NCBI RefSeq assembly: GCF_014784055.1
Contig: NZ_CP061813.1
Location: 3,048,001-3,112,000, forward strand
DNA: 64,000 bases
Direction: 5' to 3'
Source: Polaribacter haliotis
Lineage (GTDB): Bacteria; Bacteroidota; Bacteroidia; Flavobacteriales; Flavobacteriaceae
Each line of letters starts with the position of its first letter. The stretch's first letter is position 1. A program made the position numbers and the translations under genes. Positions 1-8,565 of the stretch are shown piece by piece. The notes under the pieces are model-generated. The model did no database searches. It was not told where the DNA came from and saw only the letters and a list, made by a program, of their open reading frames with translations.

Positions 1-1303
1 TTTTTTCGTTAAACAATTCAGTCAAATACGGATTTAAAAATTTATTGGTTGGATCCATTTCTTGTCTTAAAACTTTAAAATCTTCCCATTTGTCGTAAAT
101 TTTAGAAAATGCTGTATCTTTTGCTGTAAATCGTTTTCCCCAATGTGGTTTTCCACCATGTTTTAAGAAAATGATTTCAATGGTTTTAAAAGCTTCATAC
201 GTATCTGCAGTTGCAGCATTTCTGGAAACGCAACCAATTGTAACAATGTCTTTCTTGTAAGCGTAACTTAACCAAGATTTATCTTTGTACACAAAACGAA
301 TATCCATAGGAATATGAATAAATGATTTATTGCTCCACTTATTAATTTCGGTTTTTAGCTCTTCAAAAACTTCCGTAAATTTATCTAATCCGATAGTCCA
401 TTCTGCCAATTCTAAAGTAGAACCTCTCGATTTTGTAACAGTTGCTTGGTATAAAGAACCTTTGTATTCTTTTTTAGAACTGAAAAAACCTTTGTACAAA
501 AGTTTGTTTGCAATGGAAGTAATCCAAGGAAAAATATGTGTGTATTTATATAAAATTTTTGAAGCTTTTCTTCGGTGTTTTAAATAATCAGGACCTAAAT
601 CTTCTTTAATTTCTGTTTCTGAATCAATTTTATCCCCTGTAATTACATACCCTTTATCTGTATGAGGCAACCATAGAATTCTTAAAAAATCGTGTTTTTT
701 TAATCTTTCTTTAATTTTTGGCAACCATTCAGTATCATTTTCTGGCCCTTCTTTTACGTGTAACGTATAAATAGGTTCACATTTAAAAGTGATGGTAGAC
801 ATAACACCTAAAGCACCCAAAGAAACACGAACAGCGTTTATTAATTCGTCTCCATCTTCAATTTTCTTCAAAGAACCATCAGCTAAAACCAATGTGCAAG
901 AAGTCATGTATTCGCACAATAATTTTCCACTTGTGCCATGAGTTCCTGTGGCTAAAGCTCCACCAATTGTAATTGTATTAATATCTGGCAAACAAGGAAT
1001 ACACCAACCTTTTGCCTCTACAGCATCTATTAAATCACCTAAAATCAATCCAGATTGCACTGTAATTGTGTGTTCAGCATCATTATAAGATAAAATTTTA
1101 TTGTAGGTAGTAATATCAATTAAGTTTTCTAAACCAGCAGCAATATCTGCAGACGATTGCTTGCTTCCAAAAAACCGGACTTTATCGCTTTTTGCAATAA
1201 TTTCTTGCAATTCTTGCTCTGTAGTAACTTTATAAAGAGATTTGTATTTGTAGGTTAGATTTTCGTTCCAACTTGTCCAAACACCATTTTTTTCTTGTTT
1301 CAT
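1..1303 (-). CDS. FAD-binding oxidoreductase, D-arabinono-1,4-lactone oxidase type (3' end cut off)
   Basis: About 434 codons are visible from an ATG at 1303; the C-terminus runs off the left edge, so no stop is seen. The FAD-binding half has the VAO-type glycine-rich loop ATGTHGTSG, and the C-terminal half has HWGKRF followed by DPTNKFLNPY near the edge, both typical of the ALO/gulonolactone oxidase family, which oxidises sugar lactones or polyols with O2 or another acceptor. The position that usually carries the covalent-flavin His (GxRHS) reads GSKQSS with Gln49, so FAD is probably not bound through that His. A TATTTTTG box on the minus strand (1327-1320) lies 17 bases upstream of the start. 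Family assignment is good; the substrate is unknown. Confidence 0.8.
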   Translation of the reverse strand, partial: MKQEKNGVWTSWNENLTYKYKSLYKVTTEQELQEIIAKSDKVRFFGSKQSSADIAAGLENLIDITTYNKILSYNDAEHTITVQSGLILGDLIDAVEAKGWCIPCLPDINTITIGGALATGTHGTSGKLLCEYMTSCTLVLADGSLKKIEDGDELINAVRVSLGALGVMSTITFKCEPIYTLHVKEGPENDTEWLPKIKERLKKHDFLRILWLPHTDKGYVITGDKIDSETEIKEDLGPDYLKHRRKASKILYKYTHIFPWITSIANKLLYKGFFSSKKEYKGSLYQATVTKSRGSTLELAEWTIGLDKFTEVFEELKTEINKWSNKSFIHIPMDIRFVYKDKSWLSYAYKKDIVTIGCVSRNAATADTYEAFKTIEIIFLKHGGKPHWGKRFTAKDTAFSKIYDKWEDFKVLRQEMDPTNKFLNPYLTELFNEK

Positions 1304-1319
1304 TATTTTAAATAGGCTA

Positions 1320-1327
1320 CAAAAATA
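1320..1327 (-). promoter_or_regulatory. -7 promoter box of the lactone-oxidase-type gene
   Basis: TATTTTTG on the minus strand fits the Bacteroidota -7 consensus TAnnTTTG and leaves a short leader to the ATG at 1303. I see no convincing -33 TTTG. The 139-bp gap (1304-1442) holds nothing else that I recognise. Confidence 0.45.
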
Positions 1328-1442
1328 AGGCTTAATTGATATTTAGAAAACAATCTTTTTATTTATGGACTATTAAGAATGAATATAGTTTGAGATTATT
1401 TTAAAATCAAATAAAAAATTTTGCAATCAAAGTAAATTTCAA

Positions 1443-1799
1443 TTAGCTCTTATATTTTTCTCTAAACCACACTTTTTTCCATACTCTTTTTAATATTAAA
1501 AAAGTTACATATTCAGAATGACTATCAACATCTATCGACTTATTTATTCTTAAGGCTTCTTCAGAAACATCAACTCTATATAAAAGAGCGTTATATGTAT
1601 TAGAATCATATATCAATAAATCTTTTACAGCTTTGTTAAGAGTTGTTTTTAAATCTATAGGATTACTATCTTCAGAAAGATGAAAATTAAAATTTGCTAA
1701 ATTGAAATCTTTATTCAACTGTTTTATGAGTTTGATATATAACTTGTGTTTATTAGAATACTCTAATAAATCTAAACTATTTTCATAATTAGTTAGCAT
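1443..1799 (-). CDS. Hypothetical protein, 118 aa, downstream of dnaE
   Basis: I do not recognise this protein. It is Lys-, Asn- and Leu-rich with no signal peptide, membrane segment or catalytic motif. The C-terminal third (…LKRVWKKVWFREKYKS) is strongly basic. Its ATG (1797-1799) directly follows the dnaE stop codon (1801-1803) with one base between them, so it is almost certainly co-transcribed and probably translationally coupled with dnaE. The tight coupling and normal codon use argue that it is real. Confidence 0.65.
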   Translation of the reverse strand: MLTNYENSLDLLEYSNKHKLYIKLIKQLNKDFNLANFNFHLSEDSNPIDLKTTLNKAVKDLLIYDSNTYNALLYRVDVSEEALRINKSIDVDSHSEYVTFLILKRVWKKVWFREKYKS

Positions 1800-1800
1800 T

Positions 1801-4800
1801 TTAATTCAACTTAAATTGAATTTGCTGACTCTCCAAAGTCGCCAACAATTCATTTGTTATATGAATTTTTGTATTCCTACTTGGCAAACTCACTTCTAAT
1901 TTTTCTTTTTCGTCCCAAACTGTAAAATTTAAACCTTGTTTTCCTGGCGAATTTTTTAAAATGGATTCTAAATTTAGAATTGTTTTTGCATTGATTTCTT
2001 GTAACGGAATCTGTATGGTTACTTTTTTACAAAGCTCGTCCATAATATCGTGCAACAATTTCATTTCTGTAAACTTCAATCTTGGTTCTCCTGCAACTCC
2101 AGTTTCTTTATTCGTCCAACCTGGTTGAATTGTAGTACGCACAAACAAGAACGAATTTGGCACTAAAAAGTGCTTCATTCTTAAATAATCTTCGCCGAAA
2201 ATTCTAAACTCATGGCTGTCTCCATAATCTTCCATCGTAAACATTGCCCATCCTTTACCAGCTTTAGAAACTCTGTGTTGTACATCTGTAATAATCGCAG
2301 CAAAAGCCAAATTCATATTTACAAATTTTGCTAAATCTGCCTTGAAATATTTTAATGAAGCGTTGCAAAATTTTAATTCATTTTTAAAATCATCTAACGG
2401 ATGTGCAGAAATATAAATTCCAATTACTTCTTTTTCTTGTGATAAAAGTTCCATAGTTCCCCAAGTTTCACATTCAGGAATATCTGGTTCTGGAAATTGC
2501 ACAGTAGAAGCTTCACCAAACATAGAAACTTGTGCAGAATTTTCGTTTTCTTGAAACTTATTTCCGAATTTCATAGAACGCTCTAAAAACGTAACTCCTT
2601 TTTCGTCAGTCGCAAAATATTGTGCTCTGTGTGTATCTGTAAAAGAATCAAAAGCACCAGCTTTTATTAAACTATCAAACGATTTTTTGTTTGCAGCTCT
2701 TAAATCTACACGTTTTGCCAAATCGAAAATGGAAGTGTAGTTTCCGTTTTCTTCTCGTTCTTTAATAATTGCTCTTACTGCAGCAGCACCCACACCTTTT
2801 ACAGCTGCCATTCCAAAACGTACAGCACCTTCTTTATTTACAGAGAATTTTAGAAAAGATTCATTTAAATCTGGACCTAAAACTTCCAATCCCATTCGTT
2901 TACATTCTTCCATAAAAAATGAAACGGCTTTAATATCTTTCATGTTATTCGAAAGTACAGAAGCCATATATTCTGCAGGATAATGTGCTTTTAAATACGC
3001 AGTTTGGTAAGCAATCCAAGCATAACAGGTAGAGTGCGATTTGTTAAATGCGTAACTTGCGAATGCTTCCCAATCTTTCCAAATTTTTTCTAATTTTTCT
3101 GCATCATGTCCATTTGCAGCAGCTTGTTCCACAAATTTTGGTTTCATTTTATCTAAAACCGCAATTTGCTTTTTACCCATCGCTTTACGTAAAACATCGG
3201 CTTCACCTTTGGTGAAATCTGCCAATTTTTGCGAGAGTAACATTACTTGCTCTTGGTAAACTGTAATTCCGTAAGTTTCTGCCAAATATTCTTCCATGGC
3301 AGGTAAATCGTACTCAATATCTTCTGTTCCGTGTTTTCTATTAATAAAAGACGGAATATATTCCATTGGTCCAGGTCTGTACAAGGCATTCATTGCAATT
3401 AAATCTGCAAAAACTGTTGGTTTTAATGAACGCATGTGTTTTTGCATTCCTGGAGATTCATATTGAAAAATACCTACAGTTTCTCCTCTTTGGAACAACT
3501 CATAAGTGGGTTCATCATCTAAAGGAAACGTTTCTGGATCTAATATTACACCATGTTTTGCTTTTACAATTTTAACGGTGTCTTTAATTAAAGTCAGCGT
3601 TTTTAAACCTAAAAAGTCCATTTTTAACAAACCTGCATCTTCCACAACAGAGTTGTCAAATTGGGTAACATACATGTCTGAATCCTTTGCCAAAGCCACA
3701 GGAACATAATCTGTAATATCTCCAGGCGTAATAATTACACCACAAGCATGAATTCCTGTATTTCTAACAGAACCTTCTAAAATGGTTGCTTTATTAATGG
3801 TTTCAGAAACTAAATCGTTTCCAAAAGACATATGTTTTAATTCCTCTACTAACTGCTTTTCTTCTGCACGTAAAGCAGCGACTTTTCCTTTACTTTTGGC
3901 ATCTTCACCAAAAATATTTTTAAGTTTAATTCCAGGAATTAATTTTGCAATTCTATCGGCTTCAAAAAGTGGTAAATCTAAAACTCTGGCAGTATCTCTA
4001 ATAGAAGATTTAGCTGCCATGGTTCCATAGGTAATAATCTGCGCCACTTGATTTGCACCATATTTATCAATTACATAATCCATAACTCTGCTTCGACCTT
4101 CATCATCGAAATCAATATCGATATCTGGCATCGAAACACGTTCAGGATTTAAGAAACGCTCAAAAAGCAAATCGTATTTAATCGGATCAATATTTGTAAT
4201 CCACAAACAAAAAGCTACTACAGAACCTGCTGCAGAACCACGTCCTGGACCAACAGCAACATCCATATTTCTTGCTTCTCGAATAAAATCTTCCACAATT
4301 AAGAAGTATCCAGGATACCCGGTTTTTTCAATTACGGAAAGTTCAAAATCTAGGCGTTCTTTAATGGATTCTGTAATTTCTCCATATCGTTTTTTTGCAC
4401 CTACATACGTTAAATGAGCTAAAAATTTATTCTCTCCACGTTTTCCACCATCAAGTTTGTCTTCTTCAAATAAAAATTCTTCAGGAATGTCAAAAGCAGG
4501 TAATAAAACGTCTCTTGCTAATGTGAAAATTTCAATTTTATCTACAATTTCTTGAATGTTGATAATCGCTTCTGGTAAATCTGCAAATAAGGTTTTCATT
4601 TCATCCGAAGATTTAAAATAATATTCCTCATTGGGCAAACCATATCTATAACCACGACCTTTTCCTTTTGGAGTCGCTTGCTTTTCGCCATCTTTTACAC
4701 ACAGTAAAATATCGTGTGCATTTGCATCTTTTTTCTCTAAATAAAAAGTGTTATTAGTTGCAACAATTTTAACATCGTGCGCTTTAGAAAATTTTAATAA

Positions 4801-6141
4801 AGTTTCATTTACAATGGTTTCATCTTGTTGATTGTGGCGCATCAACTCAATGTATAAATCGTCTTTAAATTCCTCTTTCCACCAAAGTAAAGCTTCTTCT
4901 GCTTGTTTTTCTCCAAGATTTAGAATTTTACTTGGCACTTCACCATATAAATTTCCCGTTAAAACAATAATATCTTCTTTATATTTTTTGATGATTTCTC
5001 TATCAATCCTAGGAACGTAGTAAAAACCATCCACAAAAGCGATGGAAGACATTTTCGCTAAATTGTGATACCCTTTTTTGTTTTTCGCCAACAAGACAAC
5101 CTGATAACCATTGTCTTTTACGGACTTATTTTTATGATCTCCACATACATTAAATTCACAACCAACAATCGGTTTTATTGGGTTGTCTGTGTTTTTATTA
5201 TGATTTAAAATCGCACTTACAAAATGAAAAGACGCCATCATATTTGCAGTATCTGTCATTGCAATGGCTGGCATGTTATCTTTGGCAGCAGCTTTTACAA
5301 TATTACCAATTTGCATGGTAGATTGTAACACAGAAAATTGCGTGTGATTGTGTAAATGTGCAAATTTTACATCTTTTAATTCCGCCAAACCAGCAGAAGT
5401 CGATTTTGTATCTGCAGTGTCTTTTAACTTCTCAAGACGTTGGCGAATTTGTTCGCTTTCTTTTTTAAGATTAATATGTTTTAAACCAATTACCTGAATA
5501 GGTTTTGGGTTTTCTTCCGAGAAATTTTTGAAGTAATCTTCATCTATATCTAATTGTTCTTTGGTAAATTCTCGTAAACGAATTAACTCTAAAAAACAAC
5601 GTGTTGTTGCTTCAACATCAGCAGTTGCATTGTGTGCTTCACCAAAACCAACACCAAATAAATGATTGTGTAATTCTGTTAAAGTTGGTAATTTAAATTT
5701 TCCTCCACGACCTCCAGGAATCTGACACATTAATGCCGTTTTTTCGGTACAAGTATCTAAAACTGGGAGGGAAGTTAAGTTGTTTTCGACTCCTAATCTA
5801 TGGAACTCACAACCCATAATATTAATATCGAATTGTAAATTTTGCCCAACAATAAATTTTGTTTTCCCTAAAGCTTCATTAAATAATTGCAAACCTTCGT
5901 CTAAATCGATTCCTTTTTCTTCTGCTAATTCTGTAGAAATTCCGTGAATTCTTTCAGCATCATAAGGAATATTATAACCTTCTGGTTTTACAAGAAAATC
6001 GTTGTGTTCTAATACATTTCCCATTTCGTCATGCAATTGCCAAGCAATTTGCACACACCTTGGCCAGTTGTCTGTATCCGTTATTGGAGCATTCCAACTT
6101 TTAGGTAAACCTGTGGTTTCTGTATCGAAAATTAAGTACAT
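1801..6141 (-). CDS. dnaE: DNA polymerase III alpha subunit with fused N-terminal 3'-5' exonuclease
   Basis: Replicative polymerase catalytic subunit, 1446 aa, longer than the ~1160 aa of E. coli because of an extra N-terminal domain. Residues 1-190 are a DnaQ-like DEDD exonuclease: FDTETTG gives the first acidic pair (Asp6, Glu8) and HNATADVEAT the ExoIII motif. A linker follows, then the PHP domain starting at HLHNH (~residue 261) and the family-C polymerase core with GPGRGSAAGS (~630) and PDIDIDFDD (~669). The C-terminus carries the tudor/OB-type region. This exonuclease-DnaE fusion is known in Bacteroidota, where proofreading is in cis. MYLIFDTETTG begins right at the first exonuclease strand, which supports this start. 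A small unknown gene is coupled downstream. Confidence 0.97.
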   Translation of the reverse strand: MYLIFDTETTGLPKSWNAPITDTDNWPRCVQIAWQLHDEMGNVLEHNDFLVKPEGYNIPYDAERIHGISTELAEEKGIDLDEGLQLFNEALGKTKFIVGQNLQFDINIMGCEFHRLGVENNLTSLPVLDTCTEKTALMCQIPGGRGGKFKLPTLTELHNHLFGVGFGEAHNATADVEATTRCFLELIRLREFTKEQLDIDEDYFKNFSEENPKPIQVIGLKHINLKKESEQIRQRLEKLKDTADTKSTSAGLAELKDVKFAHLHNHTQFSVLQSTMQIGNIVKAAAKDNMPAIAMTDTANMMASFHFVSAILNHNKNTDNPIKPIVGCEFNVCGDHKNKSVKDNGYQVVLLAKNKKGYHNLAKMSSIAFVDGFYYVPRIDREIIKKYKEDIIVLTGNLYGEVPSKILNLGEKQAEEALLWWKEEFKDDLYIELMRHNQQDETIVNETLLKFSKAHDVKIVATNNTFYLEKKDANAHDILLCVKDGEKQATPKGKGRGYRYGLPNEEYYFKSSDEMKTLFADLPEAIINIQEIVDKIEIFTLARDVLLPAFDIPEEFLFEEDKLDGGKRGENKFLAHLTYVGAKKRYGEITESIKERLDFELSVIEKTGYPGYFLIVEDFIREARNMDVAVGPGRGSAAGSVVAFCLWITNIDPIKYDLLFERFLNPERVSMPDIDIDFDDEGRSRVMDYVIDKYGANQVAQIITYGTMAAKSSIRDTARVLDLPLFEADRIAKLIPGIKLKNIFGEDAKSKGKVAALRAEEKQLVEELKHMSFGNDLVSETINKATILEGSVRNTGIHACGVIITPGDITDYVPVALAKDSDMYVTQFDNSVVEDAGLLKMDFLGLKTLTLIKDTVKIVKAKHGVILDPETFPLDDEPTYELFQRGETVGIFQYESPGMQKHMRSLKPTVFADLIAMNALYRPGPMEYIPSFINRKHGTEDIEYDLPAMEEYLAETYGITVYQEQVMLLSQKLADFTKGEADVLRKAMGKKQIAVLDKMKPKFVEQAAANGHDAEKLEKIWKDWEAFASYAFNKSHSTCYAWIAYQTAYLKAHYPAEYMASVLSNNMKDIKAVSFFMEECKRMGLEVLGPDLNESFLKFSVNKEGAVRFGMAAVKGVGAAAVRAIIKEREENGNYTSIFDLAKRVDLRAANKKSFDSLIKAGAFDSFTDTHRAQYFATDEKGVTFLERSMKFGNKFQENENSAQVSMFGEASTVQFPEPDIPECETWGTMELLSQEKEVIGIYISAHPLDDFKNELKFCNASLKYFKADLAKFVNMNLAFAAIITDVQHRVSKAGKGWAMFTMEDYGDSHEFRIFGEDYLRMKHFLVPNSFLFVRTTIQPGWTNKETGVAGEPRLKFTEMKLLHDIMDELCKKVTIQIPLQEINAKTILNLESILKNSPGKQGLNFTVWDEKEKLEVSLPSRNTKIHITNELLATLESQQIQFKLN

Positions 6142-6275
6142 ATTATCTTCTAATTACGTAATTGTTGAAATCTTTAATTGTACACTAAAATAATTATTTA
6201 GTACTGTTTTTTGGGAGGTTAAAAATACAAAAACATAAGAGATTTATGCCTGTTAATTTATGTGTACTTATCAAC

Positions 6276-6308
6276 AAAAAAAAGTCAATCCAATTAAGGA
6301 TTGACTTT
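6276..6308 (-). terminator. Rho-independent terminator after the 6.4-kb DUF2383 gene
   Basis: A 9-bp stem, AGTCAATCC (6283-6291) with GGATTGACT (6298-6306) around loop AATTAA, is flanked at 6276-6283 by an A-run that reads as a U-tract on the minus strand. It separates the DUF2383 gene from dnaE, so dnaE has its own promoter in 6142-6275. Confidence 0.85.
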
Positions 6309-6357
6309 CTTAAAGTAAAATAGTTCTAACTAATTTTTACTGAAATAATTTTTTAAA

Positions 6358-6807
6358 TTATGATGCTAAATGCTCTTCTAACTTTAATGAGTTAATAGCA
6401 GCTTGAATTTTTAATTTTTGCTCATCTAACATTTTTCTTGTTGAAGGTGCAAAAGATTCTTCTTTTAAGATTTCTTCATACTCTTCGAAACTTGCTTTTT
6501 CTCCTCTTAAAGTTTCCTCTAAAATCGCTTCTTCGTCGTTAGAACTAAATAAAGATTTTAAAGTCATCCAATTTCTGTGCATTGTTCCTTTAAAAGAACC
6601 ATCGTCTTCTGGAATTTGCCCATAAGACAAGATTTCTGTTCTTAAATCTTTCGCAAACATACTTCTTTCAGAAGCTCTGTTTTTAAAGAAAATTTTAAGT
6701 TTTGCACTTTCTACATTTTCAGCAGAATTTAAGTATCCTTTTTCTGCATCGTAGTTCTTTTCTAATAATTCGTTTAATTTGTTCGAAATTTTTTCTGTGT
6801 ACTTCAT
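6358..6807 (-). CDS. DUF2383 / PA2169-family four-helix-bundle stress protein, copy 1
   Basis: 149 aa, all-helical, ferritin-like fold family of unknown function often linked to general stress. The start KYTEKISNKLNELLEKNYDA and the segment MHRNWMTLKSLFSSNDEEAILEE are family hallmarks: the LLE-x2-YDAEKG and HR-x-WM signatures recur in the paralogue at 36028-36477, which has the same length. It stands alone between a terminator and its own promoter. That promoter (-7 box 6885-6878, upstream box 6934-6926) has the same 49-bp architecture as the promoters of the 33-37 kb stress cluster, so the gene is probably co-regulated with it although it lies 26 kb away. Confidence 0.85.
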   Translation of the reverse strand: MKYTEKISNKLNELLEKNYDAEKGYLNSAENVESAKLKIFFKNRASERSMFAKDLRTEILSYGQIPEDDGSFKGTMHRNWMTLKSLFSSNDEEAILEETLRGEKASFEEYEEILKEESFAPSTRKMLDEQKLKIQAAINSLKLEEHLAS

Positions 6808-6877
6808 AATATCATTTTCATTTTAAATTCCAATAAATTGTTTTGAGATGCGTATTGTCTCACATCTTATGATACTA

Positions 6878-6934
6878 CAAATTTAGAGAAGATACAGAGT
6901 TTACATTAGTGCAAAAGATTTGATTCTTGACTCA
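6878..6934 (-). promoter_or_regulatory. Stress-type promoter of DUF2383 copy 1 (TGAGTCAAG-N40-TAAATTTG)
   Basis: On the minus strand TGAGTCAAG starts at 6934 and the -7 box TAAATTTG starts at 6885, exactly 49 bases apart; TAGTATC follows the -7 box. The same spacing and boxes occur before the genes at 33084 and 36721. A conserved TAAAC lies 18 bp upstream of the -7 box. The gene's leader would be about 64 nt. Confidence 0.7.
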
Positions 6935-6956
6935 TTTGAATTTTAGTATTTTATTA

Positions 6957-7046
6957 AGTTGAGTGAGCGCGTTAGGGATTGAAATGACATCCTTTTTGTT
7001 TTTACAAAAAGATATAATGGAAAGCCCGTTAAAACGCCCAAAAAAA
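6957..7046 (+). repeat. Dispersed hairpin repeat, subtype A, copy 1
   Basis: Contains GCGTTAGGGATTGAAATG, a CATCCTTTTTG…CAAAAAGATATAATGG hairpin arm pair, then GGAAAGCCCGT and AAAACGCCC. The outer GCGTT/AACGC and inner CTTTTTG/CAAAAAG segments can pair, giving a nested stem. The reverse complement at 34177-34274 matches it almost base for base apart from the hairpin tip. Subtype B copies at 44494-44590 and 62047-62137 share the layout. It lies just upstream of the rpsP promoter. Confidence 0.8.
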
Positions 7047-7083
7047 TGTTGAAAATTAGGGTTTTAGTTTCAAAAGGTTTTTG

Positions 7084-7091
7084 TATTTTTG
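7084..7091 (+). promoter_or_regulatory. -7 promoter box of rpsP-rimM-tRNA-Ser
   Basis: TATTTTTG matches TAnnTTTG and leaves a leader of about 60 nt to the rpsP ATG at 7161. It begins about 40 bp after the hairpin repeat. Confidence 0.5.
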
Positions 7092-7160
7092 CGCCCACTT
7101 ACTACGAGATGGTAAGATTTTTAATAATCGAGGTCGAGAACCTCAAAAAATTAACAAATT

Positions 7161-7706
7161 ATGTCTGTAAAAATCAGATTACAAAGACACGGAAAAAAGG
7201 GGAAACCATTCTATTGGATAGTTGCTGCTGATGCTCGTGCAAAAAGAGATGGTAAATACCTTGAAAAAATTGGTACTTACAATCCAAACGTTAACCCTGC
7301 AATTATCGATTTAGATATTGATAAAGCTGTAGAATGGTTACAAAACGGTGCTCAACCAACTGATACTGCAAAAAACATTTTATCTTACAAAGGTGCAATG
7401 TTAAAGAATCATTTAGTTGGTGGTATTAGAAAAGGTGCTTTAACTCAAGAACAAGCAGATGCAAAGTTTGCAGCTTGGGTAGAGGAAAAAGCAGCTAAAA
7501 TTGCTGATAAAGAAGCAGGTTTATCTAAAGCTGAATCTGAAGCTAAAGCGAAAGCATTAGCAGCAGAAAAAGCTGTAAACGAAGCTAGAATTGAAGCTGC
7601 AAAACCAGTTGTTGAAGAGGTTGCTGAACCAGCAGCAGAAACTGAAGTTGCTGAAGAAGCGGCTCCAGAAACAATTGATGAAGCACAAGAAAAAGCAGCA
7701 GAATAA
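7161..7706 (+). CDS. rpsP: 30S ribosomal protein S16 with long acidic/Ala-rich tail
   Basis: The start SVKIRLQRHGKKGKPFYWIV and KIGTYNP are diagnostic of bS16, a small-subunit assembly protein. Typical bS16 is about 80-90 aa; this one is 181 aa. Residues from about 100 onward are a low-complexity Ala/Glu/Lys extension (KAESEAKAKALAAEK, VAEPAAETEVAEEAAPE) of the kind seen in Bacteroidota S16. rimM follows after an 18-bp gap, the classical rpsP-rimM arrangement. Confidence 0.97.
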   Translation: MSVKIRLQRHGKKGKPFYWIVAADARAKRDGKYLEKIGTYNPNVNPAIIDLDIDKAVEWLQNGAQPTDTAKNILSYKGAMLKNHLVGGIRKGALTQEQADAKFAAWVEEKAAKIADKEAGLSKAESEAKAKALAAEKAVNEARIEAAKPVVEEVAEPAAETEVAEEAAPETIDEAQEKAAE

Positions 7707-7724
7707 TTATAAATTAGTACGATT

Positions 7725-8249
7725 ATGCGTAAAGAAGATTGTTTTTATTTAGGCAGAATTGTTACAAAATATAGTTTTAAAGGGGAAGTCGTTATCAAAT
7801 TAGATACAGACGAACCTGAGTTGTACACAGAAATGGAATCAGTTTACGTCGAATTTGGCGCAAATTTGGTTCCATTTTTTATTGAAAAAAGTTCGCTTCA
7901 TAAAGGGAATCAGTTACGTGTTCAGTTTGAAGATGTGTACTCTGAAGAAGAAGCAGATGCTATTTTAAAAAGTAGTGTTTATTTACCTTCTACAATGTTG
8001 CCAGAACTTACTGGAGATAAATTTTATTTCCATGAAGTTATCGGTTTTACTGTTGTAGATGCTAATTTTGGCGAAGTCGGGCAAATTGTTCATATTAACG
8101 ACAAAGCTGCACAACCACTTTTTGAAATCGATAGAGAAGGAAGTGAAATTTTTATTCCTATGGTAGACGATTTTATTAAAAAAGTAGATAGAGAAAACAA
8201 AACAATAGAGGTCGAAACTCCAGATGGGTTGATTGAGCTTTATTTGTAA
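7725..8249 (+). CDS. rimM: Ribosome maturation factor RimM
   Basis: 174 aa, the normal size. It has the N-terminal RimM beta-barrel (CFYLGRIVTKYSFKGEVVIK) and a C-terminal PRC-barrel (FYFHEVIGFTVVD, GQIVHINDKAAQPLFEI, FIPMVDDFIKKVD). RimM binds the S19/S13 region during 16S 3'-domain maturation. It sits in an operon with rpsP, and a serine tRNA begins 2 bases after its stop codon. Confidence 0.96.
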   Translation: MRKEDCFYLGRIVTKYSFKGEVVIKLDTDEPELYTEMESVYVEFGANLVPFFIEKSSLHKGNQLRVQFEDVYSEEEADAILKSSVYLPSTMLPELTGDKFYFHEVIGFTVVDANFGEVGQIVHINDKAAQPLFEIDREGSEIFIPMVDDFIKKVDRENKTIEVETPDGLIELYL

Positions 8250-8251
8250 AA

Positions 8252-8338
8252 AGAGAGGTGTCTGAGTGGTCGAAAGAGCTACCCTGGAAAGGTAGTATAT
8301 GGGTAACTGTATCGAGGGTTCGAATCCCTTCCTCTCTG
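8252..8338 (+). tRNA. tRNA-Ser (anticodon GGA)
   Basis: 87 nt with a perfect 7-bp acceptor stem AGAGAGG/CCTCTCT, anticodon stem CTACC/GGTAG around the loop CTGGAAA (anticodon GGA at 8286-8288), a long class-II variable arm and the T-loop TTCGAAT. CCA is not encoded. It reads UCC and UCU codons. The gene directly follows rimM and is followed by a terminator, so it is probably released from the rpsP-rimM transcript. Confidence 0.97.
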
Positions 8339-8360
8339 CAAAATTTAAAATATTTTAAAT

Positions 8361-8401
8361 AAAAAAAACATCCAATTCTTTTAGAATTGGATGTTTTTTT
8401 T
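8361..8401 (+). terminator. Rho-independent terminator after tRNA-Ser
   Basis: A 12-bp stem (AACATCCAATTC at 8367-8378 with GAATTGGATGTT at 8384-8395) with a 5-nt loop is followed by a T-run, and the preceding A-run makes it partly bidirectional. Confidence 0.9.
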
Positions 8402-8565
8402 GAGGTAATAATTCGAATTTTTTAAAAATTATTATCTTATTATTCCATTATAAAGCAGGTTTTTTTAACGGATAGAAATTGTTTTTTATCAATAATTATT
8501 TAAGAAAGGGTGAAATAATAAAAATACTTTTCTACATTTGGTTGTCTTCAATTAAAAATTAAGTT

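Larger units (their letters stand above)
6808..7160. other. 353-bp divergent intergenic region
   Basis: Holds, in order, the leader and promoter of the DUF2383 gene (minus), one copy of the dispersed hairpin repeat (6957-7046) and the rpsP promoter (plus). I see no additional gene in it. Confidence 0.7.

Noticed and set aside
3366..4030. Plus-strand open frames inside dnaE.
   Set aside because: They are antisense shadows of a strongly conserved gene; their codon use and composition fit no protein family.
6971..6984. GTTAGGGATTGAAA looks like the end of a CRISPR repeat (ATTGAAA).
   Set aside because: Occurs once in each hairpin repeat copy with no regularly spaced repeats or cas genes nearby.
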